Below are positions 61,601-64,000 of a stretch of DNA of 64,000 nucleotides, piece by piece (the first letter of the stretch is position 1; every line of letters begins with the position of its first letter). This DNA comes from Cryptomeria japonica (taxonomy: Eukaryota > Streptophyta > Pinopsida > Cupressales > Cupressaceae), in the NCBI RefSeq assembly GCF_030272615.1, contig NC_081406.1, forward strand, positions 482,267,900 through 482,331,899, given 5' to 3'. The notes beneath the pieces were generated by a model that was not told the DNA's origin, did not search any database, and saw only the letters and a program-made list of their open reading frames with translations. The position numbers and the translations under genes are program-made.

Positions 61601-64000
61601 TAAATCCAGCCTCCAATAACTTTTCAATCTCAGCCTTAACAAGCAGAGCCACCTTAGGATTCATTTTTTGAATCTTTTGTTTCACAGGCTTAGCATCAGG
61701 AACTAAGACAATGTTATGAGTAACAATCTTAGGATCTATACCAGGCATGTCAGAGTATGTCCAAGCAAAGATCTCGGGGAATTTATGCAATAAATCTTCA
61801 TATTGTTTTTGTTCCTCTTCATCCAAACATTTTCCAATTTTAATAACTTTTTCTTCATTGCAAGGATCCATCTTAACATTAGTGGTGTCACTAATGAGAA
61901 GATTACTTTGTTGAGGAATATCCTTTAACTGAGGGAATTCTTTCACAATCTCATCATTATCAATCTCTTTTCCAAAATAGGCTTCAGTGTTCAAACAATA
62001 AGGGAGTCCCCTATTGTGATGATAACGAGGAAGAGTATCATATGCTCCTAAAAACTCAGCTAAAGCATCATCGGTAGGGAAAACATCAAAAGCACAAGCA
62101 CATGAAGGATCCTCATCAATGTACTTAGGGTGTTGCATTGATAGGGATGTAGAAATAGCATTAACACTAATACATGGTCTCTTAGAAGCTTTAGTGCGCT
62201 TGCAGGGATTATAGCCAAGTCCAAAGGCATAATTGTGAAGATTATTCTCTAGAGGAACTTTTATCCCTTGTTCGTGAGCACCACAACCATTTCCATGATA
62301 CCCATGCTTAGCAAAAATGCGAAAACCACGACCATAACGATCAGCCATTTCAGAAAGAGAAGGCGGTTTTTCATAAGACAAAGAGTCAAACTCTTCAGAA
62401 TTAGAGGTGTGAGGAGAAGAAGTTTGAGAAGCGGCCACAAAATTATTGCTCATAGGCTCAGGTAATGTTGATTGATTTTTAGCTTCTTCCTTCTTTTCAA
62501 CTTTAAGCTCTCTAGAAGGAACCTTATATTCACCTACAAAGGTGGGATTAAAATCAAGGGATCCCCAATCGTCATCTGCGAGAACCTTCTCAGGATCAAA
62601 ATCCTTCTTATGTGTAGTTTCAAGTCGAGAAGAGTCTTCTTCAGGAGCTCCAGACTCTCCGAAAGAATTTTGATCATCAGAGAGCGAGGATTCATCGATA
62701 GGTATCTTGTTTAAAGAGTCATCACTAGACGAGGACGGCTTAGAAGAACCCCCTTTGGAAGTAGATGTTTGTAAACAAGCTTGGAAATTAGTATCACCTA
62801 TCAAGGTATATGTCTTATTGTTGTAGATAAACTTAACTTGTCTGTGCAATGTAGAGGGGACAGCTTGCATACTGTGAATCCAAGGTCTCCCTAATAACAA
62901 GTTATATGTTAGATTTCCCGACATAACATGGATAGGAGTAGGCAAAGTAACAGGCCCCATTGTGATGGGTAAGGTGATAGTACCTAATGAAGTTTTAGCT
63001 ACATTGTCAAAGCCTCGAATGGGACGAGAGTCCGGCTCAATTAGGGATGTATCCACATTCATCTTATGCAAAAGATTAATGCTACACACATTAAGACCAG
63101 AGCCATTATCTACTAGTGTTCATCTTATAGCAGTGTTTTTCATGATAACCACAATCATCAAGGGAACATATTGATGTTGAATTTCACTAGTAGGCAACTC
63201 ATCTTGGGTAAACACAATTTGAGCTTTAGGATTCATCACAGAGTTAACCAAAGATGCTATATTACTAGATGTATTCGGTGGAGGAACATTCAAATCTTTC
63301 AAGGCATCTTGTAACATTCCATGATGAGCGGAAGAAGTTTGAATCAAATCCCAAAGGGATATCTTAGCAGGGGTAACTTTAAGTTGTTCTATGAGATCAT
63401 ATTCCTTACTAAGAACTTGTGAAATATGGGGAGCTTGCGGAAGAATTAGTTGAGGATTCGAAAGAGAAACTGGAATAACAGGAGGAGGACTAGGCTGCCT
63501 ATTATTTCTGGTATGATAAGTATGGGCAACCGCATGATAACTCTCTCTAGTTATTTGCTTGGCATAACTATAAGGACTTATAGGTTTTCTTCCTTGCACA
63601 GTGATGATTGGTTTATTCGGAGTACGAAAGGAATCATGATCATACCCTCCTTGGATAGTAAGGAGAGGTGATTTAGGACCTTGAAAGGTAGGAGAAGGAT
63701 AAGCACCTTGGACTTCATAGAGAGGCTTTTTATGCTCATTCAAGTTTATCATGTTAACCAATTTAGAAGTCTTGTTCTTGTTTAAAGATTTTGATAAAGC
63801 CACAAAGTCATCAAGAGCATCATCCAACAAAGTATGATCATAGCTATCAAAAGGTTTATCTTTTGGTTCAAAAGGAGATATCTCTTCACAGAGGGGATTG
63901 TTGAAAACAACCATGTTATTAGATTTAGTGGAAGAGTTGATAGGAATGTACCCTTGAGAGGAACCATTCGACTTATCTTTCTCATCACACCTAAATGACA
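58602..64000 (-). pseudogene. Tat-type gag-pol polyprotein, three stops, no frameshift
   Basis: One minus-strand frame from the window edge to the stop at 58602. The part above 63120 is gag C-terminal/linker. Protease near 63110: LVDNGSGLNVC, the DNGS form usual in this lineage. RT near 61,700-61,150: MCTNFRDLNKASLKDDFPLP, MPFGLKNASATYQ and YVDDILA at about 61,220. RNase H near 60,800-60,600 (LLYTAASTHALAALLA) and a second RNase H near 60,400-60,100 (ELYFDGSKCRTGSGAG, NNIAEYEALIAG, FGDSQLIIRQ), diagnostic of Tat. Integrase below 60,000: HSGACGGHFGG and CHQCQQ zinc finger, LDLIGKIS, ISDNGTSFKNK and PQSNGQAESSNK. Stops lie near 63117, 60618 and 60024. The best preserved gag-pol here, still non-functional as read. 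Confidence 0.93.

Larger units (their letters stand above)
53287..64000 (-). mobile_element. Tat-lineage Ty3/gypsy element with antisense PMD gene, right end outside window
   Basis: On the minus strand, gag-PR-RT-RNaseH-second RNaseH-IN (64000 to 58602). After a gap come a plus-strand PMD gene (55532-57998), a polypurine tract and the 3' LTR (from 54951 down). Known: Tat-lineage elements carry a second RNase H, and some carry an antisense extra ORF between integrase and the 3' LTR; this matches exactly. The left LTR end near 53287 is approximate; the 5' LTR lies beyond the right edge. Confidence 0.85.

Overview
This is plant nuclear DNA, probably from a large, repeat-rich genome such as a conifer or other gymnosperm. 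That guess rests on the plant-specific Ty3/gypsy lineages, old nested LTR retrotransposons, AT-rich spacers and a single intron-bearing host gene; the species cannot be fixed from the window alone. About 80% of the window is retroelement sequence, and the only gene that looks intact and cellular is a five-exon GDSL esterase/lipase on the minus strand (26316-28212).

Layout. (1) 1 to at least 7157: right-hand part of a chromovirus-type Ty3/gypsy element. It has an accessory ORF beginning with a histone H3 tail-like peptide (65-427), a gag-pol reading frame with eight in-frame stops and no frameshift (868-5259), a polypurine tract and a 3' LTR from 5455. (2) 8301 to about 11110, minus: a 5'-truncated LINE whose stops all fall where a tryptophan codon is expected. 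(3) 11728-23888: a complete 12.2 kb LARD-like non-coding element with 4.28-4.29 kb LTRs, a tRNA-iMet primer site, a polypurine tract and a perfect 5 bp target duplication (CATTA). (4) 26316-28212: the GDSL gene. (5) 30174-50204: an old element (LTR-A pair, about 6% diverged by eye) that seems to contain two nested Ty1/copia elements: copia A (31358-36832, plus, with a large internal deletion) and copia B (36976-41942, minus, target duplication CTAAT, abnormal 3' end). Its own interior carries an Asn/Gln/Pro-rich ORF and several minisatellites. (6) 50493 to about 51930, minus: decayed retroelement coding pieces (an RNase H domain and an unidentified frame). (7) about 53.3 kb to beyond the right edge, minus: a Tat-lineage Ty3/gypsy element with a nearly intact pol (58602-64000), a 3' LTR ending at 54951, and between pol and the LTR an antisense spliced plant-mobile-domain gene (55532-57998).

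Most interesting: the H3 tail-like N terminus (one residue different from H3 residues 1-10) in an accessory ORF of an element whose pol ends in a chromodomain-like segment. That ORF is preceded by an LTR-derived leader that stops matching the 3' LTR exactly at a splice-donor-like site, and is followed by four AATAAA signals. Together this looks like an LTR-driven, spliced and polyadenylated accessory transcript. The antisense PMD gene of the Tat element is the second clear case of extra gene content.

Decay across the window is dominated by C-to-T / G-to-A nonsense changes, as expected for methylated and deaminated plant transposons; frameshifts are rare except in the two copia elements. All divergence figures are by-eye estimates.
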